Assembly (NCBI GenBank): GCA_021789215.1
Contig: JAJYJS010000002.1
Location: 67,762-131,761, forward strand
Length of the DNA: 64,000 bases
Reading direction: 5' to 3'
DNA from: Nitrospirota bacterium
Lineage (GTDB): Bacteria > Nitrospirota > Thermodesulfovibrionia > Thermodesulfovibrionales > JdFR-88
Shown here piece after piece: positions 17,462-26,402 of the stretch (position 1 is the first letter of the stretch; each line of letters opens with the position of its first letter). The position numbers and the translations under genes were made by a program. Below the pieces are notes generated by a model that ran no database searches, had not been told where the DNA came from, and saw only the letters and a program-made list of their open reading frames with translations.

Positions 17462-20400
17462 CTATGCAGATGATTTTAATACATTTTTCAGGCCGCGTAT
17501 AGGTATTAGCACCCAGTCCGGCCTGTTGTTAAGCTCGTATCCAAGCTCGTAAACGGCCTTGTCCATCAAAAAGGCGTTCAGGAGCACGTTCAGGTCCGCC
17601 ATGTCCGGAGGGAGAAAGCCCGCTTTCGACGCGGGCTCCAGGTAGGAACGCAGAAAGCTGGCCCCCATATGCCAGGCCCACAGTTCGGCCCAGGGCTCCA
17701 GCCCGGCTATGTCTTCCGGCCTTATCGACTTGTACTGGAACAGGGCGCTGTATGCCGCGTAATGAAAGGAGCGGAGCATCCCGGCAACATCCACAAGCGG
17801 GGAGCGCTTCAGCCTTCTTTCGCTCAGTGAGCGGGCGGGCTCTCCCTCAAAATCTATTATCATGAAGTCCTTGCCCGTATAGAGCACCTGCCCGAGATGG
17901 TAGTCTCCGTGTATCCTGAACCTAGAGGCGGCCAGTTTTTTCATCACTATCCTGTGCTCTATCTGCAATAACTGCTCCTCCGAGGTAAGGACGCCGAGGG
18001 CCTCAATACGCGCCGCCTCAGGAAGATATCTCATGTTCCCCCTCAAAAGCTCGAAAACCCTGCGCACATGGGAGCGCATGGACTGATAGACCGACCTCTG
18101 GTAAAGGAGCGAAAAAGGCTCGGGCGCGAAGTCCGGCTCCATGGATGAAGCAAGCGCCGCATGCATTTCGGCCGTCCTTTTGCCAACAAGCCCGGCCAGC
18201 TCGAAATAATAGCCGCCGAGAAGCTCCTGGAGCGGGGCCTGGACCGAGGCAAAATCCGTCCCCGTGAGGACGGCGGGCAGGGCCGGGGGCTCCCTTATCT
18301 CCGTTTTCCTTGAAAGCACGCGCTCAAAATAGCGCTGGACCTCTTCGCGCGTGAACTCCCAGGCCTCTCCCTCGTTGGGGATAAACCCGTGCATCAGGGC
18401 GACTATGGCCGGTTCCCTGCCCTCCGCCCTGTACTCGATGGCGCCCGCAAATTTGGGAGAGTTGCCGAAAGTTGTCCTCTCGTTCAGGAACCTGACTATC
18501 TCCAGGTCCGGGTTCATCCCGGCTTCGAGCCTCCTTGGGAATTTGAGGAAAAAAGTGCTGTCGTAAACAACAGACGTATTGGACTGTTCGGCCCGGAGGG
18601 CGCGGGAGCCCAGAGGCAGTTTTTTCCCCGAAAGCAGTCTTTTGAACATCCTGCCCGGATAACCCGCAAGCTCGCCAAGCCTGCCCTTGAGCCTTCTCCT
18701 CCTTGATATGAAATAGAGGAGGTCTTCACGGAGGCCGTCGTCATACACGCCGTCATAGAGGATGCCCTCTTCGCCCCCCATATGGAGCCTGGCTATCACG
18801 CACTGCGGACAGCCCTCCAGCACCTGCCCGGCCTTCTCCCCGGTGGCGCAGGCGAGTATTAGCTGGTACCTTTCAGCCATTCCCTCCGTATACCCCACGT
18901 TTATTATCGTGAAATAGCCTTTTTTATTGAGCGGGATGCTCTCAAGCACATTGACCCTGTTTATCACCCGGGCCTTTCCCCCGAACCACCGGCACTGCTT
19001 CAGATAACCGGGCAGCACAGCGTATTCAAGCTGGTCCTTCTCGTCGAGCAGCCTGTCCCAGCCCGTGATCGTGATCTCGCGCATCGTGACCTTTCTGGCC
19101 GTTATCTTGACGGGCTCGGCCTCCTTCTGAAGCAGGAACATGTGATACCAGTGCGGGGCCAGCGTAAGCACATACGGCGGCTCTTTTATCATCGGGAACC
19201 TGTTCTGGCTGAAGATGTCCTCCGGAATATAGCCCGCATATTTCGAAAGGTCTATCTCGGTCACCTGGGAAAACCGCGAAAGGTTGACGACAACCAGTAT
19301 CATCTCGTCCCCGTAGCCCCGTATGAATGCGAGCACCTTTGAATTGGAAGGCTGGAGGACCCTGAGGTCTCCCCTTCCAAACGCCTTGTGCCGCTTTCTG
19401 ACGGCTATCGACCGCTTCATCCACCAGAAAAGCGATGAGGCGTTCTTGGCCTGGTTTTCCACGTTCAGGGCCTCATAATGGTACTCAGGGTCTATGATGA
19501 CCGGCAGGTAAAGCATCTGGGGATTGGCCTTCGAGAACCCCGCGTTGCGGTCGGAACTCCACTGCATCGGCGTGCGCACGCCGTCGCGGTCGCCGAGATA
19601 GAAATTGTCCCCCATCCCTATCTCGTCCCCGTAGTAGATGACAGGTGTGCCCGGAAGGGAAAACAGCAGTATGTTCATCAGCTCTATCTTCCTGCGGTTG
19701 TTGTCCATCAGGGGCGCAAGCCGCCGCCTGATGCCGAGGTTGATTTTTGCGCGGGGGTCCTTGGCATAGACGCGGTACATGTAATCCCGCTCCTCGTCGG
19801 TGACCATTTCGAGGGTCAGTTCGTCGTGGTTGCGGAGAAAGAGCGCCCACTGGCAGCTTTCGGGTATATTGGGGGTCTGTTCGAATATGTCCACCACGGG
19901 GAAGCGGTCCTCCATCTGCACCGCCATGAAGAGGCGCGGCATCAGCGGGAAATGGAAAGCCATGTTGCAGATGTCGCCCTGGCCGAAATAGGCCGCGGCG
20001 TCTTCAGGCCACTGGTTGGCCTCCGCCAGGAGCATCCTGTTTTTGTATTTCCCGTCCACATAGGCGCGGAGCCTTCTCAGGTATTCGTATGTTTCGGGGA
20101 GGTTTTCGCAGTTTGTCCCCTCGCGCTCGTACAAATACGGGACGGCGTCAAGGCGCATCCCGTCCACCCCCATGCCAAGCCAGAAATCCATTACCCTGAA
20201 GAGCGATTTCTGCACCTGAAGATAATCGAAGTTCAAATCGGGCTGATGGGAGTAAAACCTGTGCCAGTAATACATCTGCGCGATATTGTCCCATGCCCAG
20301 TTGGAGGTCTCGAAGTCCTTGAAGATGATGCGGGCGTCCCTGTATCTGCCGGGGTTGTCGTTCCAGACGTAAAACCTGTGCCATGCGGAGCCGGGCCTGG

Positions 20401-20803
20401 CCCTCCTCGACTTCTGGAACCAGGCGTGCTGGTCGGACGTGTGGTTGAGCACAAGCTCCGTAATGACCCTTATGCCCCGCCTGTGCGCCTCGCGCAGGAA
20501 ATCCCTGAAGTCCCGCAGGGTGCCGTAGTCCCTGTGTATGTTGAAGTAATCCTGAATGTCGTAGCCGTCGTCCTTCAGCGGGGACGGATAGAAGGGCAGG
20601 AGCCAGACGGCGTTCACGCCCAGGTCCTCAAGATAGTCCAGTTTTTCCGTGAGCCCCCTGAAGTCCCCGATGCCATCGTCGTTGGAATCGAAAAAAGTCT
20701 TTACGTGAAGCTCGTATATTATCGCGTCCCTGTACCAGAGGGGGTCGTCCTCCAGATAGGGCGACTTTACGGCGCCTGTCTTTTTCTCATAGGGGGTTAT
20801 CAA
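17462..20803 (-). CDS. treS: Trehalose synthase (maltose alpha-D-glucosyltransferase) fused to maltokinase
   Basis: 1113 aa fusion. Residues 1-about 560 are a GH13 isomaltase-like TreS domain with nucleophile Asp219 (GMRLDAVPYLYERE) and acid Glu261 (LLAEANQWPED). It interconverts trehalose and maltose. Residues about 590-1113 are a maltokinase (Pep2/Mak) with the aminoglycoside-kinase-like loop HGDYHLGQV (His965, Asp967) and metal-binding IIDFEGEP (Asp984). The kinase would make maltose 1-phosphate from maltose and ATP, the donor for the GlgE maltosyltransferase. No glgE is in the window. It is upstream of glgB on the same strand. Fusions of this type are known in many bacteria. Confidence 0.95.
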   Translation of the reverse strand: MITPYEKKTGAVKSPYLEDDPLWYRDAIIYELHVKTFFDSNDDGIGDFRGLTEKLDYLEDLGVNAVWLLPFYPSPLKDDGYDIQDYFNIHRDYGTLRDFRDFLREAHRRGIRVITELVLNHTSDQHAWFQKSRRARPGSAWHRFYVWNDNPGRYRDARIIFKDFETSNWAWDNIAQMYYWHRFYSHQPDLNFDYLQVQKSLFRVMDFWLGMGVDGMRLDAVPYLYEREGTNCENLPETYEYLRRLRAYVDGKYKNRMLLAEANQWPEDAAAYFGQGDICNMAFHFPLMPRLFMAVQMEDRFPVVDIFEQTPNIPESCQWALFLRNHDELTLEMVTDEERDYMYRVYAKDPRAKINLGIRRRLAPLMDNNRRKIELMNILLFSLPGTPVIYYGDEIGMGDNFYLGDRDGVRTPMQWSSDRNAGFSKANPQMLYLPVIIDPEYHYEALNVENQAKNASSLFWWMKRSIAVRKRHKAFGRGDLRVLQPSNSKVLAFIRGYGDEMILVVVNLSRFSQVTEIDLSKYAGYIPEDIFSQNRFPMIKEPPYVLTLAPHWYHMFLLQKEAEPVKITARKVTMREITITGWDRLLDEKDQLEYAVLPGYLKQCRWFGGKARVINRVNVLESIPLNKKGYFTIINVGYTEGMAERYQLILACATGEKAGQVLEGCPQCVIARLHMGGEEGILYDGVYDDGLREDLLYFISRRRRLKGRLGELAGYPGRMFKRLLSGKKLPLGSRALRAEQSNTSVVYDSTFFLKFPRRLEAGMNPDLEIVRFLNERTTFGNSPKFAGAIEYRAEGREPAIVALMHGFIPNEGEAWEFTREEVQRYFERVLSRKTEIREPPALPAVLTGTDFASVQAPLQELLGGYYFELAGLVGKRTAEMHAALASSMEPDFAPEPFSLLYQRSVYQSMRSHVRRVFELLRGNMRYLPEAARIEALGVLTSEEQLLQIEHRIVMKKLAASRFRIHGDYHLGQVLYTGKDFMIIDFEGEPARSLSERRLKRSPLVDVAGMLRSFHYAAYSALFQYKSIRPEDIAGLEPWAELWAWHMGASFLRSYLEPASKAGFLPPDMADLNVLLNAFLMDKAVYELGYELNNRPDWVLIPIRGLKNVLKSSA

Positions 20804-20978
20804 AAGGCCACCTCTTTCGTCTCCGGCTTTTTTAGGCAGTCTTCCTTCAGGTCAGATCAGCGGATTGAGTTTTTAAAAATCCATACTAGCGATTTTAGTG
20901 GAATCCGGGACAGGGGTCAAATGGAGGGGGTGCGCCGGGAAAAAGTCCCTTTTAAAGCGGTCTTTAAAACATATTTGT

Positions 20979-20984
20979 TATAAT
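20979..20984 (+). promoter_or_regulatory. Consensus -10 box (TATAAT) before the GT2 gene
   Basis: A perfect TATAAT 12 bases before the ATG at 20997, with only weak -35 candidates about 17 bases upstream. The expected mRNA start is about 20991, giving a leader of about 6 bases and no room for a ribosome-binding site. Confidence 0.5.
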
Positions 20985-20996
20985 TCCACGGGATCC

Positions 20997-22025
20997 ATGA
21001 GTTGTAAAACTTTCATTTTAATCCTTAACTGGAACAACTGGAAAGATACCGTCCATTGCCTTGAGAGCGTCTTCCGTAACACCGGCGCCGATTCCCAGGT
21101 CATAGTCCTGGACAACGGTTCCAAAGACGGCTCGGTAGACAGGATAACGCAATGGGCCGCAGGCGGCCTGAAGGTGTCCGAGGCTGATTCCGTTGCGGAC
21201 AACAAGCCCATCCCCCATATCGTCTACGACAGGGAGACCGCGGAGAAAGGCGGAATGCCCGAAAAGGAAAAGGGGCTTTACGGCCAACTGAAATCAGTTT
21301 CCCATCCACTGATTATTATCCGGACCGGCTGGAACCTGGGCTATGCCGGCGGCAACAACGTGGGGATCCGGTACGCACTCAAAAAAAGCGGTTTCGATTA
21401 CATATGGATATTAAACAACGATACGGAAATAAAAAAGGACACATTGCCGGAGATGATCGCCTGTGCGGAAAGCGATGAGAAAACGGGTATGGTCGGCTCG
21501 AAACTTCTTTATCATCACAATCCCGCCTTCATTCAAATGGCAGGGGGCGGTCGGATTAATCCCTATGCCGGAAACGTGGCGATTATAGCCGGAAACGCAA
21601 GGGATGACGGCAAGTGGGACCACCCCTTCGAGCTTGATTATGCATGCGGCGCGAGCCTGCTAGTCAGGAAAAAGGCTATCGAATCGGTCGGCCTTATGGA
21701 TGAAAAATATTTCCTTTACTGGGAAGACGTGGATTGGGGCGTAAGGGCCAGGAGAAAAGGTTTCAAGCTGGCATACTGCCCAAAAAGCGTCCTTCTGCAC
21801 AAGGAAGGCGGGACATCAGGCAGCCTGAGCCCAAAGACAGACTACTACTGGGTAAGGAACGGGCTCTATTTCACAAGGAAATTTTATCCGTATTTCCTGC
21901 CTTTAATCCCCTTTTCCTATCTGGTTAAGCACACCGTTATCAGGAAGCTGAAACGGCAGCCCCTCAATTTCAAGTCTTACCTGAGGGGACTGAAGGACTT
22001 CCTTCTGGGAAAAACCGGGCCTTAG
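20997..22025 (+). CDS. GT2-family (rhamnosyltransferase-like) glycosyltransferase
   Basis: 342 aa. The frame is open further upstream, but homology to GT2 enzymes starts exactly at MSCKTFILILNWNNWKDTV, so the ATG at 20997 is chosen. Motifs: the nucleotide-binding DNGSKDGS, NLGYAGGNNVGIRYAL, the DXD-like ILNNDTEI, the acceptor-side DYACGASLLVRKKAI, and the catalytic EDVDWGVRARRKGF. An insertion of about 50 residues separates the first two motifs. It transfers a sugar from a nucleotide donor, probably in cell-surface polysaccharide synthesis, at the inner face of the membrane. It stands alone between divergent treS and the convergent tRNA gene. Confidence 0.9.
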   Translation: MSCKTFILILNWNNWKDTVHCLESVFRNTGADSQVIVLDNGSKDGSVDRITQWAAGGLKVSEADSVADNKPIPHIVYDRETAEKGGMPEKEKGLYGQLKSVSHPLIIIRTGWNLGYAGGNNVGIRYALKKSGFDYIWILNNDTEIKKDTLPEMIACAESDEKTGMVGSKLLYHHNPAFIQMAGGGRINPYAGNVAIIAGNARDDGKWDHPFELDYACGASLLVRKKAIESVGLMDEKYFLYWEDVDWGVRARRKGFKLAYCPKSVLLHKEGGTSGSLSPKTDYYWVRNGLYFTRKFYPYFLPLIPFSYLVKHTVIRKLKRQPLNFKSYLRGLKDFLLGKTGP

Positions 22026-22056
22026 AAAAAACCCGCGCTCCAAAATCGAAGGATTC

Positions 22057-22065
<9 letters not shown>
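22026..22065 (-). terminator. Rho-independent terminator behind tRNA-Gly, sharing the tRNA acceptor strand
   Basis: On the minus strand, CCCGCTCCA (the 3' end of the tRNA) can pair with a downstream TGGAGC-GC-GGG copy, closing a 14-base loop and followed by six T residues (22031-22026). It also lies right behind the stop codon of the plus-strand GT2 gene but has no T-run in that direction. Confidence 0.6.
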
Positions 22066-22131
<66 letters not shown>

Positions 22132-22160
22132 GTTCAGGCCGGATAATGAATAATTATACC

Positions 22161-22805
22161 CTATTTTAACCTGAAAGAGGGGAATTTTTCAGGGTTTTTA
22201 ACGAATTTTACCCAAAGCACCTGCCCCACCAGCACGCCAAGGAAGGCCCCCTCAAGCACGTCCGAAAAGAAATGCGCCTCAAGCAGTACGCGCTCGACGC
22301 CCACAAAAACCGCGAGCAGATAGAATAGAACCGCATATCTTGGGAAATTCCTCGAAAGGACATATGCCAAGCAGAAGGCGACGGTCGTGTGCCCGGACGG
22401 GAAGGAGTCGAACCCGCCCTTCATGGACGGCCCTATGAACTGCACCCCCTCGATTATCCTGGGCCTGGCACGCCCGATAAGGTGCTTCAACACCTGGACG
22501 GATATCCCCGACGCAAGAAACCCGGCCAATAGCGTTTTACCGGCGAAACGCGCCTTTGCGCTCAGAAATCTCCCGAAAACCAGCAGGACCAGTATGGCCG
22601 CGATCTGAAAACCGCCGTACCCCGTGAGGTCTATAAATGGCGCGATAAAGTGGAAAACGGCATAAACCGGGGGGCGGGTCTCTTTTATGTGTTTTACCCA
22701 GGAGATGACTTCAACATCGTATCCCAGGGTGAACAGAGGGACCAAAGAGGCCGGAATAAACCAGAGAAAGTATTTATTTTTTTTCAAAAAGGGCGTAATT
22801 CCCAT
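22161..22805 (-). CDS. PAP2-family membrane phosphatase
   Basis: 214 aa from the ATG at 22805; an in-frame GTG at 22835 would add 10 residues. About six membrane helices are present. The three PAP2 phosphatase motifs are visible: KHLIGRARPR (motif 1), the PSGH of FDSFPSGHTTVAF (motif 2) and the EAHFFSDVLEG of motif 3 with its His and Asp. It removes phosphate from a lipid phosphate such as undecaprenyl pyrophosphate or phosphatidate, on the periplasmic side. It overlaps the 3' end of the GT39-type gene upstream by about 32 bases, so the two are co-translated. This suggests a role in recycling the polyprenyl carrier used for glycosylation. Confidence 0.9.
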   Translation of the reverse strand: MGITPFLKKNKYFLWFIPASLVPLFTLGYDVEVISWVKHIKETRPPVYAVFHFIAPFIDLTGYGGFQIAAILVLLVFGRFLSAKARFAGKTLLAGFLASGISVQVLKHLIGRARPRIIEGVQFIGPSMKGGFDSFPSGHTTVAFCLAYVLSRNFPRYAVLFYLLAVFVGVERVLLEAHFFSDVLEGAFLGVLVGQVLWVKFVKNPEKFPSFRLK

Positions 22806-24339
22806 TCGAGTTGAGAAGCTCAAGCCCCTGGACACCTTTCAGACCGGGGACTTCCTTGGCCTTGGTGATGAGAAGCAATTTCCTGTTCTCCTTCATCAGG
22901 GGAGCCAGTTCTCCCTTGTTATCTATGCTCTCTATCCTGTGCCGGGAATAAAACACCACGCTCGGGTTGTTTATCCCGTAGCAAACGAGGATGCCGTCGG
23001 CAGGCAGGTTCTGCCTTGCATATATGCTGTATCTGTAGAGCGTCCCCTGAATATAGGCGTTTGCTGCGGGAAGGGCGCTTGACAACGTAAGGACGAGGAA
23101 GGCGATCATCGAGGTCACAAGCACCCCCTTGAAGACCTTTTTCCTGAAAACGGCAAAGATGCTGAAAATTCCCATCAGGAACATCGGCACGGAGAGCCAT
23201 ACCGCCCAGCCCGCCTCGATTCCCGTCTTTGCCAGATATTTTCTGGCCAGGATGAACCCCGCTCCCAGAGCAAGGGTCAATACCCCGATCAGGAGGTTTG
23301 AAAACCGCTCCCCCGCTGTCCCATGCCGCTCAAGGCCCGAAGCCGCAAGTATCGCCGCCGCCGGTATCGCGGGCAGGATGTAGTCAGGCAGCTTCGTTTG
23401 CGAGAACGAGAAAAACACAAAGATAAACAGAAGCCATATGAGCGCGAAGAGCCCCGGAGAGTCCTTCTCCCTGAATGCGTTGGCAATGCCGGAGGGCAAA
23501 AAGCCGATCCACGGGAAAAGCCCAAGCATCAGGACGGGGATGTAATAATAGACCGGCCCCTTGTGGCCGGATATGACCTCGGTGTAGCGCATGAAATGGT
23601 GCTTCACAAAGAAATACCACAGGAACTCCTGCCCGTTGCGCATGTACTCCGCTATGTACCAGGGGAAGGAAATCAGGATAAAAAGGATGAGCCCCGGAAA
23701 GCTGAAGAGCTTTTTTACTCCCTTGAACCGTTCGGTCATCAGCATGTAAACGCCCGCAATCCCAAACGGGAAGACTATCCCGATAAGCCCCTTCGTAAGG
23801 AAGGCAAGCGCGGAAAAGGCGTAAAACCCGTAGATGAACCTCCGCGACCGCCTTGACACGGAAAGATAAAACGCAAAAAGCGACAGAGTTATGAACAGAG
23901 ACAGCACCATATCCGTCACCGCGGCATGGGAATAGGCAGCAAAATACAGCGACAGCAGGAAGGCGGCAGACGCATAAAGCGCCCTCTCCTCCCGTTTTAC
24001 AAACGCCCTTGCGAAACTGAATTCCCCCCATGAGGTGAGCGTGAAGAAAAATATCGACAGCGCAAGCAGGAAACCCGCCAGGGCGGAAGGCAGCCTTGCC
24101 GCGAACTCATTTACGCCAAAGGCCTTATAGGAGGCCGCCATCAGCCAATATATCATTATCGGCTTGTCGTAGCGGTTCTCGAAATTATAAGTGGGGGTAA
24201 TCCAGTCTCCGCTTACGAGCATCTCCCTTGAGGCCTCCGCGAAGACAGCCTCGTCCACATCGAATACCTTGAACGCCCCGAGCCTGAAAAGTGACAGGAA
24301 AAGCGCCAGCGCTATGAGAGGCAAAGCGTATCGCCACAT
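22774..24339 (-). CDS. ArnT/PMT-like GT39-family membrane glycosyltransferase
   Basis: 521 aa with about 11-13 membrane helices. The first periplasmic loop holds the acidic signature FDVDEAVFAEASREML, followed by DKPIMIYWLMAASYKAFGVNEFAARLPSAL, typical of ArnT and dolichyl-phosphate-mannose-type transferases. It uses a polyprenyl-phosphate-linked sugar and transfers it to an acceptor (lipid A, another lipid or protein) on the periplasmic side. The acceptor cannot be told. The gene is directly upstream of and overlaps the PAP2 phosphatase gene. Confidence 0.9.
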   Translation of the reverse strand: MWRYALPLIALALFLSLFRLGAFKVFDVDEAVFAEASREMLVSGDWITPTYNFENRYDKPIMIYWLMAASYKAFGVNEFAARLPSALAGFLLALSIFFFTLTSWGEFSFARAFVKREERALYASAAFLLSLYFAAYSHAAVTDMVLSLFITLSLFAFYLSVSRRSRRFIYGFYAFSALAFLTKGLIGIVFPFGIAGVYMLMTERFKGVKKLFSFPGLILFILISFPWYIAEYMRNGQEFLWYFFVKHHFMRYTEVISGHKGPVYYYIPVLMLGLFPWIGFLPSGIANAFREKDSPGLFALIWLLFIFVFFSFSQTKLPDYILPAIPAAAILAASGLERHGTAGERFSNLLIGVLTLALGAGFILARKYLAKTGIEAGWAVWLSVPMFLMGIFSIFAVFRKKVFKGVLVTSMIAFLVLTLSSALPAANAYIQGTLYRYSIYARQNLPADGILVCYGINNPSVVFYSRHRIESIDNKGELAPLMKENRKLLLITKAKEVPGLKGVQGLELLNSNGNYALFEKK

Positions 24340-24381
24340 TGGAATATGTTATATTTTCAGGCTTTGTTCTGTCCACTTCTA

Positions 24382-25011
24382 TCAAATGCCAAGATAGCTC
24401 TTGATCTCCTCAAACCCCGTTGCCCCTTCCCTGAGCAGTTTCAGCCCGCCGCATGTCGCATCAACAATCGTGGACGGGAGCCCTCCGGGGGCGCCGCCCG
24501 CGTCCACAACAAGGTCGAGCCTGCCATCGAAATACTCCAGCACCTGCTCCGCGGTTTGTGAGGGGGGAAGTCCCGAGATATTGGCGCTGGTGGCCGTAAG
24601 CGGAAGGCGGCACCTGCGTGCAAGCTCAAGGGCGAAAGACTCTCCGGGCATCCGCACAGCGACCTTGCCGCCCCTTGAGATATGGCCTGAAAGCCCTCCC
24701 CGCGCCTTCAGCAATATGGTCAGCGGGCCGGGCCAGAATTTATCCATGAGTTTTTTGGCAAGCCCGCCTGTTTCCTCCGTTAAAAGCGGCAGAAGGCTTA
24801 AGGAGCCTATTATGAGCGGGAACGGTTTTTCTTCTCTTCTGCCCTTAAGCTCATGGAGCCTTTCGAGGGCGTTTTCGTCATCGAACCTCGCGCAAAGGCC
24901 GTAATATGTCTCGGTGGGGCAGGCCACAATGCCGCCTTTTTCCAGCACACCGGCCGCATTTTCAAGCGCCAGGAGGACGTCTTCCTCCCTGCCTACCCTA
25001 ATAAGACGCAT
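24382..25011 (-). CDS. tsaC: L-threonylcarbamoyladenylate synthase (Sua5/YciO/TsaC family)
   Basis: 209 aa. The family signature is clear: GGIVACPTETYYGLCARFDD (about 26-45), KGRREEKPFPLIIGS, the FWPGPLTILLK core and the TATSANISGLPPS nucleotide motif. It makes threonylcarbamoyl-AMP from threonine, bicarbonate and ATP, the first step of t6A modification of tRNAs reading ANN codons. The length equals the minimal TsaC type without the Sua5 C-terminal domain. It lies 15 bases behind the DUF89 gene and could be part of the purine operon transcript. Confidence 0.93.
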   Translation of the reverse strand: MRLIRVGREEDVLLALENAAGVLEKGGIVACPTETYYGLCARFDDENALERLHELKGRREEKPFPLIIGSLSLLPLLTEETGGLAKKLMDKFWPGPLTILLKARGGLSGHISRGGKVAVRMPGESFALELARRCRLPLTATSANISGLPPSQTAEQVLEYFDGRLDLVVDAGGAPGGLPSTIVDATCGGLKLLREGATGFEEIKSYLGI

Positions 25012-25026
25012 TCGGGGCCTCCCCGG

Positions 25027-25905
25027 CTATAGGCCCTTTTTAAGGGGATTTTTTTCACCATGTTCTTTAAGGAGCATCGATTTAAGCGGGACGCCAAGCT
25101 CTCTTGAAACCACATCGCACTTGGACTGGAAAAGGAAAAATATCTTTTCCCGGCGCTCGTTCATGAGCGTTTCGAAGTTGCCCTGCCCCTTGCTTATCAC
25201 GAGCCCGGAGTTGTCAAAAATCCGGTTGAACTCCTTTGAAGTCATGTCCAGGATGGTCCCTATGCAGTCCGAGCCGTTGTCAACGACTTCGCAGAGTCCG
25301 GTAATACCGGCCTGCCCGGCGTCTTCAATCGTGGCGTCATTGAGCACAGGGGAACCCTTTACGGCAACCGTAACACACTTGCCAAAGCCGTTCAGCGTCT
25401 CTATGAGCATCCTGTCGAAGACTATTTCGCCTGCGTTGTCGGCAAGGTACAGGATGTCATGCGAGGCGTCCACCGCCTTCCTGAATGCGGGATAGTCATC
25501 GGCCTCTATGGGTCCGTTCAGGGCGCGCTCTACCGTGCTCTCTATATCCACCGAGCTGAATATGCCAAAATCAATTATGTTCCCGGCTATTGCAAGCCGC
25601 GCGGAGGTAAGAAGCGGGTCCGGGGAGTTTTTTATCCTGTCCATAAGAGAGGGATACAGGCCCAGGGCATGCTCGTTGTATTCGTGTTTGACCTCCCGGA
25701 ACGGGTCTGTGCCAAGCATCTGTCTTATCTTCCGGTGTATGAAGGTTGTGGTATGGGCCGGGCTTTTGGACATGTCCGTGCGCTCCACCTCCGGCAGGAC
25801 GGACTTGATGACCCTTTCTTCCAGCTCCTTGTCTTTTGTGCAAAGCCTGAGGGCTATCACCACCTGCCTTAAAAAGCAGGGGAAACAGTCTAATTGGACC
25901 TTCAT
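25027..25905 (-). CDS. DUF89 (ARMT1-like) metal-dependent damage-control phosphatase
   Basis: 292 aa. It begins MKVQLDCFPCFLRQVVIALR, with the CxxC typical of the standalone prokaryotic DUF89 subgroup. The metal- and phosphate-binding motifs YLADNAGEIVFDRMLIETL, KGSPVLNDAT and DNGSDCIGTILD are present. DUF89 proteins hydrolyse reactive sugar phosphates or modified phosphometabolites as metabolite repair. Its ATG overlaps the purE stop by 4 bases (25902-25905), so it is made together with PurE and PurD. A substrate formed near the purine pathway is a reasonable guess but not shown. Confidence 0.9.
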   Translation of the reverse strand: MKVQLDCFPCFLRQVVIALRLCTKDKELEERVIKSVLPEVERTDMSKSPAHTTTFIHRKIRQMLGTDPFREVKHEYNEHALGLYPSLMDRIKNSPDPLLTSARLAIAGNIIDFGIFSSVDIESTVERALNGPIEADDYPAFRKAVDASHDILYLADNAGEIVFDRMLIETLNGFGKCVTVAVKGSPVLNDATIEDAGQAGITGLCEVVDNGSDCIGTILDMTSKEFNRIFDNSGLVISKGQGNFETLMNERREKIFFLFQSKCDVVSRELGVPLKSMLLKEHGEKNPLKKGL

Positions 25906-26402
25906 TTGCCGCTTTTGAGGGCTTTTTCCGCCTTCTTCCTTACGCCGGCTTCGAGCTTTTTTCTGTAGCCGGCGAGGAGTTTTGCGAGCTTCCTGTCCGA
26001 GCGGGCCATTATCTGGGCCGCGAAAATGCCCGCGTTTCTTGCCCCGGCCTTGCCCACGGCCATTGTGGCCACCGGCACGCCGGGGGGCATCTGGACCGTC
26101 GAGAACAGGGAATCCAGCCCTTTAAGGGGAGAGCTGTCTATCGGGACGCCGATCACCGGCAGGATGGTCCTTGAAGCTATCACCCCGGCCAGATGCGCCG
26201 CCGCCCCGGCCCCCGCGATTATCACTTCGACCCCGTCCTTTCCGGCCTGCCTGACAACCTCTTCAACCAGGTCCGGGCTGCGGTGGGCGGACGCAATGGT
26301 CATACGGTAAGGTATGCCGAACTCGGACAGGGCCTTGCCTGTCTCCTCCATCAGGGGAAGGTCCGAATCGCTGCCCATAACGATAAGCACCTTTGGCTTC
26401 AT
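25902..26402 (-). CDS. purE: N5-carboxyaminoimidazole ribonucleotide mutase (PurE class I)
   Basis: 166 aa, normal class I PurE. Signatures: MGSDSDLPLMEETGKALSEF, TIASAHRSPDLV with the catalytic His, and GAGAAAHLAGVIAS. It converts N5-CAIR to CAIR in de novo purine synthesis and normally needs PurK, which is not in this window. It overlaps purD upstream and DUF89 downstream by 4 bases each. The C-terminal tail RKKLEAGVRKKAEKALKSGK is unusually basic. Confidence 0.96.
   Translation of the reverse strand: MKPKVLIVMGSDSDLPLMEETGKALSEFGIPYRMTIASAHRSPDLVEEVVRQAGKDGVEVIIAGAGAAAHLAGVIASRTILPVIGVPIDSSPLKGLDSLFSTVQMPPGVPVATMAVGKAGARNAGIFAAQIMARSDRKLAKLLAGYRKKLEAGVRKKAEKALKSGK

Noticed and set aside
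20898-20996. Earlier ATG for the GT2 gene
   Set aside because: The extra 33 residues do not resemble GT2 enzymes, and a TATAAT box lies inside them just before the second ATG.
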